The position numbers and the translations under genes were made by a program. Below, in pieces: positions 16,927 to 24,609 of a stretch of DNA of 64,000 nt. Numbering within the stretch: position 1 is the first letter of the stretch; each line of letters begins with the position of its first letter. The notes below the pieces were generated by a model that worked only from the letters and a program-made list of their open reading frames with translations, did no database searches and was not told the DNA's origin. This stretch comes from Streptomyces sp. NBC_00654 (GTDB taxonomy: Bacteria > Actinomycetota > Actinomycetes > Streptomycetales > Streptomycetaceae). Location of the stretch: the NCBI RefSeq assembly GCF_026341775.1, contig NZ_JAPEOB010000002.1:558001-622000 (forward strand), written 5' to 3'.

Positions 16927-16990
16927 GTCCGGATCCCGGCTGATCACGCGCCACCGCAAGGCCGCTCGGAACGGGGCGGTGCCCGCGTAG
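16718..16990 (+). pseudogene. C-terminal remnant of an ABC-2 type permease
   Basis: From about 16738 this frame reads VFPLKWMAQGLRSALLPD, then the last transmembrane span (TVALVLTAWAVLGFLLAIPL) and a basic tail. That is the end of drug-export ABC-2 permeases. No upstream permease or ATPase part exists, since the preceding sequence is the regulator gene in another frame. It is therefore a fragment left by a deletion. Confidence 0.6.
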
Positions 16991-17088
16991 GCGGGGTCAG
17001 GCGGCGTCGTCGTGGGCGAGGCAGCCGCCCAGCTCGCGCGAGCCCTCGGCCTGCGCCAGCAGCCCCGTGGCCTTTTCGGCGACGGCCT

Positions 17089-17262
17089 CGAGACGAGGCC
17101 CTGAACACCACCGTCTCCCTGCTGCGCACCGAGGCGGGACGAGCTCCTCATGACACCGGGCTGACCGGTCTCATCGGCGAACTCGTCAACCGTAGCGAGG
17201 AGTTCCGCGCCGCCCGGGCCAAAACACAACGTGCGCCTCCATCACACCGGCCGCACTCCTGA
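17089..17262 (+). pseudogene. frameshifted C-terminal remnant of an MmyB-type XRE regulator
   Basis: The reading NTTVSLLRTEAGR...LTGLIGELVNRSEEFR matches the C-terminal ligand domain of MmyB-like XRE regulators. The expected continuation (a KHNVRLHHTG block) is present but in another frame after about 17220, so a frameshift lies there. No HTH domain remains upstream. On the opposite strand, about 17000-17097 can also be read as a short gene tail, so this stretch may hold several gene scraps. Confidence 0.5.
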
Positions 17263-17368
17263 TCCCTCCGACCGGCGGAACCAGTGAGTACGGTGCTGTG
17301 CTCGCCCGGCGCGGGACGGCGTCGGCACCAGTGCCGGTGCCGGTGCCGGACGTCACCGGCCGACCGGT

Positions 17369-17977
17369 TCAGGTTCCGGTGCGGATGCCGTCGCCGTCGC
17401 TGTCGCCGAGCGCCCAGGCCTCGATGTCGCGGTAGTGGATCGGCCCACGGCTGCGGCCGACGTTGCTGCCGACCAGGTGCAGACGTTCGGCCGGCCATGG
17501 ACGGCCGGCGAATCCGGCGAGCGTCTCGGCGACTTCCCCGGCCGAGGTCCGGTCCCCACGGCGGGCACGGGCCAACGTGAGATGGGGGCGCAGGGGTCGG
17601 TCCTCGAAGGCGACACCGCAGCTCTTGACCGCGGTACGCACCTCGTCTGCGAGCATGTGCAGCGCGTCGAGGTCTCCGTCGACTCCGCTCCACAGCACCC
17701 GGTCGTCGAAGCTTCCGCCGCCGCGCAGTGCCAGCCGGGGTGGCCGGTGGTCCGCCGCGAGGCGGGCGAGCAGCGGGCGCAGGAACGGTACCGTCCCGAC
17801 CGGCAGCTCCCCGAGGAACGCCAGGGTGATGTGCCAGTCCTCGATACGGTTCCACCGCATGTCCGGATGCGTGTCGTAGGCGGGGCGCAGTTCCCGGGCC
17901 AGTTCTTCCTTCGCGTGGTCGGGCGGGGCGAGGGCGATGAACACGCGAACGGTCGCGGGCTGAGTCTGTTCGTTCAC
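17369..17977 (-). CDS. thpR: RNA 2',3'-cyclic phosphodiesterase / 2'-5' RNA ligase
   Basis: A 202-residue 2H phosphoesterase. The two catalytic histidine motifs are HITLAFLG near residue 52 and HLTLARARRG near residue 130. The opening RVFIALAPPDHAKEELA is also typical. The family hydrolyses 2',3'-cyclic phosphates or ligates 2'-5' RNA ends in vitro; its role in Streptomyces is unclear. The GTG at 17977 is chosen because homology begins a few residues later; no strong ribosome site is visible. It ends in a Gly/Asp-rich tail. Confidence 0.85.
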   Translation of the reverse strand: MNEQTQPATVRVFIALAPPDHAKEELARELRPAYDTHPDMRWNRIEDWHITLAFLGELPVGTVPFLRPLLARLAADHRPPRLALRGGGSFDDRVLWSGVDGDLDALHMLADEVRTAVKSCGVAFEDRPLRPHLTLARARRGDRTSAGEVAETLAGFAGRPWPAERLHLVGSNVGRSRGPIHYRDIEAWALGDSDGDGIRTGT

Positions 17978-18453
17978 ACCGGACTTCGTACCGCATCCGG
18001 TGGCCGACCCGAGGGACCGGGGTCCGGGAGACGGCCCCACGAGGGCGGCGACGCCGCTTCCGGTAGCACGCGATGTCCGGGAACACCGCCCGCACAACGG
18101 CAGGCACCTGACAAAATCGCCTCATAGCTGTTCGTTCGGTGACCCTGAACAGAATCGAGCTCGCGGACAGGCGAGTTGTCCACTCCCGGGCCTCCCTCGC
18201 CGAGGTCTGCCGCTGCCAGAACTGGGGACCGAACACCGAAGAGGAGACGCGTACGTCAGAGCTGAGAGAGCACACTCGTTGTCTCTCCGCGGTCCCGGCC
18301 GGGTTCCTGTGACCGTGTCATGACCGTTCGCCGGGAGCGGCGCGGCGTGAGGACCCCTTTCGGATGGTCCGATACGGGGCAGGGTCCGGGTGCCGGGGGC
18401 GAGTTCGACGGGGCGGGGGCGGGGCCCGGCAGGGGAGGCGCCAGACTGGGGGA
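17978..18453. other. intergenic region, no gene seen
   Basis: About 475 bp between the divergent thpR and the 70-residue gene at 18454. Open frames here have no family features. I see no strong repeat or hairpin; it should contain both promoters. Confidence 0.4.
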
Positions 18454-18666
18454 ATGTCTCTTCCTCGTACGGAGTGCCCCGAGCCCGGGTGCGGCCGCGA
18501 TGTCGCGGTCAGCCGCAAGGGTCTCGTCTACCGCCACGACCCCGCGTCGGGCAGGACCGCGGAGCTGAAGTCGTGCCCCGGAAGCCTGAAGCCGGTCCAG
18601 GCACCGCAGGGCGACCCGGTGCTGTTCGTGGTCCCGGCGATGCCGGAGCCGGTCCGGCTGTTCTGA
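18454..18666 (+). CDS. small conserved cysteine-containing protein
   Basis: A 70-residue protein starting MSLPRTECPEPGCGRDVAVS, with a CPEPGC pair and a later single Cys in LKSCPGSL. It reads like a half zinc ribbon followed by a short hydrophobic C-terminus (VLFVVPAMPEPVRLF). The ATG follows a GGGGGA run and GGGGAGG further upstream. Function unknown. It seems monocistronic. Confidence 0.6.
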   Translation: MSLPRTECPEPGCGRDVAVSRKGLVYRHDPASGRTAELKSCPGSLKPVQAPQGDPVLFVVPAMPEPVRLF

Positions 18667-18937
18667 TCCCGCGCGGCCTCAGAGATGTCCGCCGTGCTGG
18701 CTCCGCCCTGCTGATTCGGCCGATTCGGCCGAGCTGATTGCGCCGATTCGGGCGAACCTTCCCGGTCTTCGTGGCACAGCCCGCGAAGGCCGGTGAGACG
18801 TCTGCCCGTCGGTTGGGGCAGAGTGTACGGAGCCGGGAACTGGAACTTCCCGGTTCCTGCGCAGGTTGCGGAGGGCGTCCCGATTCGTTTGATGTGTGAC
18901 ACGACAGAGTGCTCTCGTCGTGGGAAGTGGGCAACAC
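18667..18937. repeat. imperfect GATTCGGCC repeats in an intergenic region
   Basis: At about 18711-18755 the 9-bp unit GATTCGGCC occurs twice in tandem, followed by two degenerate copies (GATTGCGCC, GATTCGGGC). No gene is seen. The region precedes the unknown gene at 18938. Confidence 0.4.
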
Positions 18938-19465
18938 ATGGCCATGGTGGGCCTGTTCTGGATCGTCGGCGGCGATGTGTATGTGGGCGCGAAGCCGTCC
19001 GGTCCGGGTCCCGGGGTACGCCTGACCTCCGAGGGCGTGGTGGCTCTCGGCGACGGGCAGTCCGGCCTCTACCTGTGGGAGGACGTGCGAGCCCTGACGG
19101 TGGCCGACGTCCCCGTGAAATCCTTCGGGCGGCAGGTCGGCGCGCTCAAGGACGTGGCCCTGGGCATGGTGCTGAACCTGGCTGCGCCCGTGGGCCTGGG
19201 CCGTGCGGACGAAGCCCCGGCGATGATGTCGGTGCGCGTGGAGTCACCCTCCGGCAGCCACGAGCTCAATGCCTACGTGGCCGCCGCCGTGGGCTACTCC
19301 CCCACGGAGGTCGGTCTTTCCCGAACCCTCCTGTCCCGCTTCACCGAGGGCGCCGCGACGATGTCCACGGCGCTGGCGGCGATGTCGGAGTGGGGCCGGG
19401 CGTGGGAGGGGGGCTCACCTCGCGAGGCGCAGCGGGAGGAGCTGTTGCGGGGATGGGTGGGCTAG
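18938..19465 (+). CDS. conserved hypothetical protein
   Basis: About 175 residues beginning MAMVGLFWIVGGDVYVGAKP. It has regular beta-strand-like spacing (VRLTSEGVVALGD, LYLWEDVRALTV) that could be a PH-like or small beta-barrel fold, then a conserved-looking helical C-terminal half. No transmembrane segment or catalytic motif. The ATG at 18938 is one of two close candidates (the next is 18944), with GGGAAGTGGG upstream. I do not recognise a named family. Confidence 0.6.
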   Translation: MAMVGLFWIVGGDVYVGAKPSGPGPGVRLTSEGVVALGDGQSGLYLWEDVRALTVADVPVKSFGRQVGALKDVALGMVLNLAAPVGLGRADEAPAMMSVRVESPSGSHELNAYVAAAVGYSPTEVGLSRTLLSRFTEGAATMSTALAAMSEWGRAWEGGSPREAQREELLRGWVG

Positions 19466-19553
19466 AGGCTGTCCATCGGATCCGTCTGTGCGGCTCCTGC
19501 GCGGCTCGGGGAACCGGGCCGATGCACTCCGCAGCCCCCGTACCCTCTTCCTC

Positions 19554-20510
19554 GTGCCAGCCTCACCCCTGTACCACGTCGCCGTCCTCGTACTCGAAGG
19601 CGCGAAGCCTCTTGATGTCGGTATTCCCGCACAGGTGTTCACGACTCGCGCGAGCATGCCGTACGAGGTGCGGGTGTGCGGCGCGGCACCCGGTCTCGTG
19701 GCCGGCGGCGACGGCCTGTCGTACTACGTCGCCCACGGCATCGACGCACTTGCGTGGGCTGACCTCGTCTTCGTTCCCGGCTACCGGCACCCGGACCGTG
19801 ACGACCCGCCGCAGGCCGTCGTCGATGCGCTGATCGCCGCCCACGATCGGGGCGCCCGGCTCGCCGCCATCTCCACGGGCGCCTTCGCGCTCGCTGCCAC
19901 GGGCCTGCTCGACGGCAAGCGCGCCACGACGCACTGGCATTACACGCGGGCGCTCGCGGCGAAGCGTCCACGGGTCCAGGTCGACGAGAACGTTCTGTTC
20001 GTCGACGAGGGCAGCGTACTGACGTCGGCCGGCGCCGCCTCGGGCATCGACCTGTGTCTGCACATTCTGCGCGGCGATCTGGGAGTGGCCGCTTCGAACC
20101 ACGCGGCGCGGCGCCTGGTGGCGGCCCCCTACCGCAGCGGCGGTCAGGCACAGTACGTGCCTCGGAGTGTGCCCGAGTCGCTCGGCGAGCGGTTCGCCGC
20201 CACGCGGGAGTGGGCGCTGCACCGGCTCGGCGAGCCCCTCACCCTTGACGTGCTCGCCCGGCATGCGGCGGTGTCGCCGCGCACGTTCTCGCGGCGCTTC
20301 GTCGAGGACACGGGGTACACGCCGATGCAGTGGGTCATGCGAGCCCGTGTCGACCTGGCCCGTGAGCTGCTCGAGCGTTCGCAGCGGAGCATCGAACAGA
20401 TCGCCGCCGACGTCGGCCTCGGCACCGGTGCGAATCTGCGGCTGCACTTCCAGCGCATCCTCGACACCACGCCGAGCGAGTATCGGCGCACCTTCACCCA
20501 GGGGCAGTAG
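19554..20510 (+). CDS. GlxA-type AraC family regulator (second copy)
   Basis: A 318-residue regulator with a DJ-1/PfpI domain (VAVLVLEGAKPLDVGIPAQVF; the elbow position reads AISTGAFALAATGLLDGKR, with Ser where Cys is usual) and a C-terminal AraC domain (LARHAAVSPRTFSRRFVE, IAADVGLGTGANLRLHFQ). GTG at 19554 is the start. TACCCT seven to eight bases before it is a good -10 box for a leaderless mRNA. It is 107 bp upstream of the GAPDH gene in the same direction, so it may control that gene. Confidence 0.88.
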   Translation: MPASPLYHVAVLVLEGAKPLDVGIPAQVFTTRASMPYEVRVCGAAPGLVAGGDGLSYYVAHGIDALAWADLVFVPGYRHPDRDDPPQAVVDALIAAHDRGARLAAISTGAFALAATGLLDGKRATTHWHYTRALAAKRPRVQVDENVLFVDEGSVLTSAGAASGIDLCLHILRGDLGVAASNHAARRLVAAPYRSGGQAQYVPRSVPESLGERFAATREWALHRLGEPLTLDVLARHAAVSPRTFSRRFVEDTGYTPMQWVMRARVDLARELLERSQRSIEQIAADVGLGTGANLRLHFQRILDTTPSEYRRTFTQGQ

Positions 20511-20617
20511 CCCGTCACCACCCCGTGGCGCGATCCTTGCGGACCGTGGCGATCACGCCGCTGTTACCAGGGGATGCCGCGCGAGAACCTGATGGCGAAC
20601 CCGAAGGGACACCACTC

Positions 20618-21616
20618 ATGACTCGCATCGCCATCAACGGATTCGGCCGCATCGGACGCAATGTGCTGCGCGCACTGCTCGAACGCAAGAGCGATCTGGA
20701 GGTCGTCGCCGTCAACGACCTCACGGAGCCCGCCACCCTCGCGCGGCTGCTCTCCTACGACACGACGGCGGGCCGGCTCGGCCGCCCGGTGACGGTCGAC
20801 GGGGACACCCTCGTCGTCGACGGCCGCCGCATCACCGTGCTCGCGGAGCGCGAACCGGCGCAGCTGCCGTGGGCGGAGCTCGGCGTGGACATCGTGCTTG
20901 AGGCGACCGGCCGCTTCACATCGGCCACGGCCGCCCGCGGCCACCTCGACGCGGGCGCGAAAAGGGTACTCGTCAGCGCGCCGGCGGACGGTGCCGATGT
21001 CACGCTCGCGTTCGGGGTCAACACCGACGCGTACGACCCCGCCGTGCACACGATCGTCTCGAACGCCTCGTGCACGACCAACGCGCTTGCCCCGCTGGCC
21101 AAGGTGCTCGACGATCTCGCAGACATCGAGCACGGCTTCATGACGACGGTGCACGCCTACACGCAGGAGCAGAACCTGCAGGACGGTCCGCACCGCGACG
21201 CCCGCCGCGCCCGCGCCGCCGCTGTCAACATCGTGCCGACCACGACAGGCGCCGCCAAGGCGATCGGCCTCGTGCTGCCGAAGCTCGACGGCAAGCTGTC
21301 GGGCGACTCGATCCGTGTGCCGGTTCCGGTCGGATCGATCGTCGAACTCAACACGACCGTCGCTCGCGACGTGACGCGCGAGGACGTGCTGGCGGCGTAC
21401 CGCGCCGCGGCGCAGGGGCCGCTCGCCGGCGTACTGGAGTACTCGGACGACCCGCTCGTGTCGTCCGACATCACGGGCAATCCCGCCTCGGCGGTCTTCG
21501 ACTCGGCCCTTACCCGCGTCGACGGCCGCCACGTCAAGGTGGTCGCCTGGTACGACAACGAGTGGGGCTTCTCGAACCGCGTGATCGATACGCTCGAACT
21601 CCTCGCCACCAGCTGA
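20618..21616 (+). CDS. gap: glyceraldehyde-3-phosphate dehydrogenase, class I
   Basis: A 332-residue phosphorylating GAPDH that converts glyceraldehyde 3-phosphate to 1,3-bisphosphoglycerate. The NAD site is INGFGRIGRNVLRALLE with an acidic residue in VNDLTEP (NAD preference). The catalytic motif is SNASCTTN (C152) with H179 in TTVHAYTQEQ. The second Cys often found after TTN is Ala here (TTNALAP). The ATG follows GAAGGGA. An isolated GAPDH next to a GlxA-type regulator, away from pgk/tpi, suggests an auxiliary isozyme rather than the housekeeping one. Inhibitor resistance is one possible role. Confidence 0.93.
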   Translation: MTRIAINGFGRIGRNVLRALLERKSDLEVVAVNDLTEPATLARLLSYDTTAGRLGRPVTVDGDTLVVDGRRITVLAEREPAQLPWAELGVDIVLEATGRFTSATAARGHLDAGAKRVLVSAPADGADVTLAFGVNTDAYDPAVHTIVSNASCTTNALAPLAKVLDDLADIEHGFMTTVHAYTQEQNLQDGPHRDARRARAAAVNIVPTTTGAAKAIGLVLPKLDGKLSGDSIRVPVPVGSIVELNTTVARDVTREDVLAAYRAAAQGPLAGVLEYSDDPLVSSDITGNPASAVFDSALTRVDGRHVKVVAWYDNEWGFSNRVIDTLELLATS

Positions 21617-21625
21617 CCGTGCACC

Positions 21626-21656
21626 GGGCGGCGCGCCTGCGGAGGCCGCGCCGCCC
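21626..21656 (+). terminator. hairpin terminator after gap
   Basis: A perfect 10-bp GC stem, GGGCGGCGCG with its complement, and an 11-nt loop, 10 bp after the gap stop codon. Confidence 0.65.
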
Positions 21657-21822
21657 AGCACCTTCGTGTGAGCGCTCCGGTCGGCCAGTTGTCGGCAGGC
21701 ACCACCGTAGGCGTCGATGGGCGCTGCGAAGCCGAGCATGTGCACGGCCGGAGAGCATTCTTCCGGGCGTACGGGGACAATCCCGGAAATGCCGCGAGCG
21801 TGCGTGCCAGGCCTGTGCTTGC

Positions 21823-22470
21823 ATGAGCGCCATGGTGTCTGCTGAGCGTTTGCTCGCCTTCGCGGCTATGTCATTCCTGTTGATCGTGATCCCCGGGCCC
21901 AGTGTGCTGTTCGTGATCGGGCGGGCGTTGGCGCAGGGGCGGCGCGCGGCGCTGACCACCGTTGTGGGGAACACGATGGGTGCCTATGTACTCATCCTGG
22001 CCGTGGCTCTCGGGATCGGGTCGATCGTTGAGCGCTCCGTCCTGGTCTTCACGGTGCTCAAGCTGGCCGGTGCGGCCTACTTGGTGTATCTGGGTGTGAA
22101 GGCGTGGCGGCAACGCGGCTCGCTGCAGACCACGTTCACTGCCGAACAGGCCCAGCAGGGCGGCCGCCGCACGATGTGGGAGGGGTTCGCCGTCGGTGTG
22201 GCCAACCCCAAGACCCTCGTGTTCTTCGCCGCCGTGCTGCCGCAGTTCGTCGACCGCGCCCAAGGAAACGTCGTGCTTCAGATGCTCCTGCTCGGGCTGG
22301 TCTTCAACATCATCGCCATGGCCTGCGACAGTCTGTGGGGACTGATCGCGGCAACCGGACGGGACTGGTTCGCCCGCTCACCCCGGCGGCTCTCCCTGGT
22401 CGGAGGGGTTGGCGGGCTCACGATGATCGGCCTCGGTGTCACCGTGGCCGCGACGGGACGCAAGGACTGA
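21823..22470 (+). CDS. LysE family amino-acid/metabolite exporter
   Basis: A 215-residue inner-membrane protein with about six spans. The N-terminal hallmark is FLLIVIPGPSVLFVIGRALAQGR (PGP motif), and the mid-protein block is GFAVGVANPKTLVFFAAVLPQF. Such RhtB/LysE carriers export amino acids or homoserine lactones by proton exchange. Start ATG 21823 or 21832; neither has a clear ribosome site. No linked regulator. Confidence 0.88.
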   Translation: MSAMVSAERLLAFAAMSFLLIVIPGPSVLFVIGRALAQGRRAALTTVVGNTMGAYVLILAVALGIGSIVERSVLVFTVLKLAGAAYLVYLGVKAWRQRGSLQTTFTAEQAQQGGRRTMWEGFAVGVANPKTLVFFAAVLPQFVDRAQGNVVLQMLLLGLVFNIIAMACDSLWGLIAATGRDWFARSPRRLSLVGGVGGLTMIGLGVTVAATGRKD

Positions 22471-22523
22471 TCGCCGGCCGCCCGAACGGATGCCGTGAGC
22501 GGGCGACCGCTGCGGGACGACTC

Positions 22524-22748
22524 TCAGTCGAGCCCCTCCGCCTTCAGTTCGTACACCAAGAGGAGCGTTCGATAGGCCTCGTCGGGTACGTCCAGGCACG
22601 CCTTCGGCCGGAAGCTGAGCGTCGAGTGGTTGTCCAGAGCCCGCTCGCACGTGGCACGCACGTCTGCTTCGGACTGCGTGCAGGCGGTGAGAGCCATGAC
22701 CAGGAGTGTCGCTGCGAGTGCCGCGGCCACGGTCGTACGGATGCGCAT
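22524..22748 (-). CDS. small putative lipoprotein
   Basis: 74 residues: a signal peptide (MRIRTTVAAALAATLLVMA) ending in a lipobox (LTAC) followed by about 52 mature residues with two further cysteines (ATCERAL, KACLDVP) that could form a disulfide. The ATG at 22748 has GAGGGAGA just upstream. Function unknown. Confidence 0.65.
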   Translation of the reverse strand: MRIRTTVAAALAATLLVMALTACTQSEADVRATCERALDNHSTLSFRPKACLDVPDEAYRTLLLVYELKAEGLD

Positions 22749-23221
22749 GGTCTCCCTCGGGGCTGTTCCTGACAAGGCAGACATTGTCTTCCAACAGCGG
22801 CGATCCGGGACATTAGTTGGCGCCATATGTACCCGAACGTGCCTCCTGGCGAGGCATGCTGACGAACGTGCGGTGCCCTGCGGCCAGTCCGGCAGCGGTG
22901 CCCGGATCAGCGTTCGCCGCACAACCGCGGCAGCGCCTTCCGGGCCCCGGCAGGTAGGGCTTGCCCTACCTGCAAGTGTGCGGCGGACCCCCGTGACCGG
23001 ACGACCACCGGTACGGAATGGTGGCCGGGACGGCAACAGCACCTGGGGTGCCGTCACCATCCGGTTCTGCGTCCTGCGTCCTTCGCCCCGGGCGTGCGCC
23101 CCGGCGTCGCAACCACGCCTCGAACGACCTGGTTGCGCGCGTCGTTGAACCGAACTCATCAACCCGTCGGCCCGCGGTCCGGCGTGCCGGCCACGCACTC
23201 GATCGAGCCGAAGGATTCTCC
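22749..23221. other. intergenic region with a long perfect dyad
   Basis: About 470 bp with no convincing gene between divergent units. Its notable content is the 24-bp dyad at 22950-22973, listed separately. It also holds the promoters of the lipoprotein and the membrane protein. Confidence 0.45.
22950..22973. promoter_or_regulatory. 24-bp perfect dyad, possible operator
   Basis: GCAGGTAGGGC-TT-GCCCTACCTGC: two perfect 11-bp arms with a 2-bp centre. The tiny centre argues against an RNA terminator hairpin and for a dimeric regulator site. It is 200-270 bp from either flanking start codon, and no regulator gene adjoins it. Confidence 0.5.
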
Positions 23222-24103
23222 TTGCACAGCGCAGCAGCACCGCCACGGACCGCAGGGATACCCGGTCGCACACTCGCTACGCTCTCGGCTCTCACGGTGG
23301 CCCTCATCGCCGCCTTCGTCGTAGCCCCGCGCACGCTGGCGGCACGCACGTCGGGCAGCGGCTTCGACGACGAGCAGGACCTCGCAGCATCCTTCCGCAG
23401 GGCGTTCGCCGGGTACTGGAGCTCCGGCGACCGGGAGTTCTCCCCGGGCCTGGAAAGGGTGGTCGATCACTGGTTCCACTACCACGTGGCGAAAGCCGTG
23501 ATCGCCACGGTCCTGCTGGTCGTGCTCGTCGCCCTCGGCATTCTTCTCTGGAGGGCATTCCTCGGAACTACGGGTGACAAGACGGGCAGACAGGCAGGCC
23601 TCGCGTCGGCCGGCGTTCTTGTCACGGTGCTCGCACTGCTCTCGTTGGCGGCGGTCGTGGCCAACATCCAAGGTGCGAAAGCGCCCTTCGCCTCACTGCT
23701 GCCGATGCTGGGCACCGTCACGGGCACCGGCACCAACACCGGTGAGGGGATTCTCGCCGATACGCTCGATCAGGTCAGGCAGCGACTGGCCGACTCGCTG
23801 AGTACGGATGGACCGCCCCCGCCTGTCCTCGATGTAATGATCAGCGACTTTGCTCGATACCACGTGGCGATGGTCGTGCTGTCCGGCATCGTGGCGGTCG
23901 TCTTCGTCGGCATCAGCGTGGCGTCGTTGAAGAAGCGTGCGGCAACAGGGCAGTCCGACAGGCGGACGAGACGCGTACTGGGGTCGTTCGGGGTTCTCTC
24001 GGCGGTGCTGACCCTGGTCGTGACTGTCGTCCTCGTGGCAAACATGACCACTGCGGCAGACCCGGCGCCGCCACTCCTCGCCCTCTTCGAAGGTGGATGG
24101 TGA
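23222..24103 (+). CDS. multi-span membrane protein of unknown function
   Basis: 293 residues with about five transmembrane segments: TLATLSALTVALIAAFVVAP; AVIATVLLVVLVALGILLW; SAGVLVTVLALLSLAAVVAN; MVVLSGIVAVVFVGISVASL; VLSAVLTLVVTVVLVANMTT. Two similar halves each have a FxxYH(V/-)A block before a span (WFHYHVAKAV, DFARYHVAMVV), suggesting an internal duplication. The TTG at 23222 is preceded by GAAGGA at 6 nt. Annotated relatives are usually just membrane proteins; I cannot assign a role. Confidence 0.65.
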   Translation: MHSAAAPPRTAGIPGRTLATLSALTVALIAAFVVAPRTLAARTSGSGFDDEQDLAASFRRAFAGYWSSGDREFSPGLERVVDHWFHYHVAKAVIATVLLVVLVALGILLWRAFLGTTGDKTGRQAGLASAGVLVTVLALLSLAAVVANIQGAKAPFASLLPMLGTVTGTGTNTGEGILADTLDQVRQRLADSLSTDGPPPPVLDVMISDFARYHVAMVVLSGIVAVVFVGISVASLKKRAATGQSDRRTRRVLGSFGVLSAVLTLVVTVVLVANMTTAADPAPPLLALFEGGW

Positions 24104-24609
24104 GGCCTTCCGCAGGCGGCCCAGATCCTGACGCAGACCGGTGATTCGCGTCCGTCGTACGTGGCCGGCCCGCCGGCGCCACGTAGGGTGCTGGGGCACC
24201 TCACCGTGGCATCCTCTGTACGGAGACGGCACCCGGACCCGCGAATTCACCTGCGTCGGAACGGTCTGGCGGGTACTCGCGCAGGGCACGCTCCGCAGCA
24301 TCTCCACCCGCGATCCGGTGAATCTCGCCCATGGCGGGCAGATTTCACGCATGGGCCTGATCGCTGAAACTGGAACCAGTGACGGGGACAGCTCTGCCCC
24401 CCGAATCCCGGCCGAGCCACACCGGGGACGTACAGCGCGAACCCATCAACCGGCCGGCCAATCGTCAGCCAACCGACCAAGCTCTTTCCACGAGTTCCCC
24501 GCACTGTTGTGACATGTTCATCCCATGGCCGTCGGTATGGCCGAAGCTTCGCCAGGAGCGTGAGCGCGCTCCTCCACCTGCCCGACCCCTGAAAAGAGGA
24601 CCGGCCACC
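24104..24609. other. intergenic region, no gene seen
   Basis: About 500 bp before the lamin-tail protein gene. Open frames have no family features. The promoter of that gene should lie here; I could not single out a convincing -35/-10 pair. Confidence 0.4.

Noticed and set aside
24104..24609. Short open frames before the lamin-tail gene as a small secreted protein
   Set aside because: No start with ribosome site, signal peptide or family match. Composition resembles non-coding sequence.
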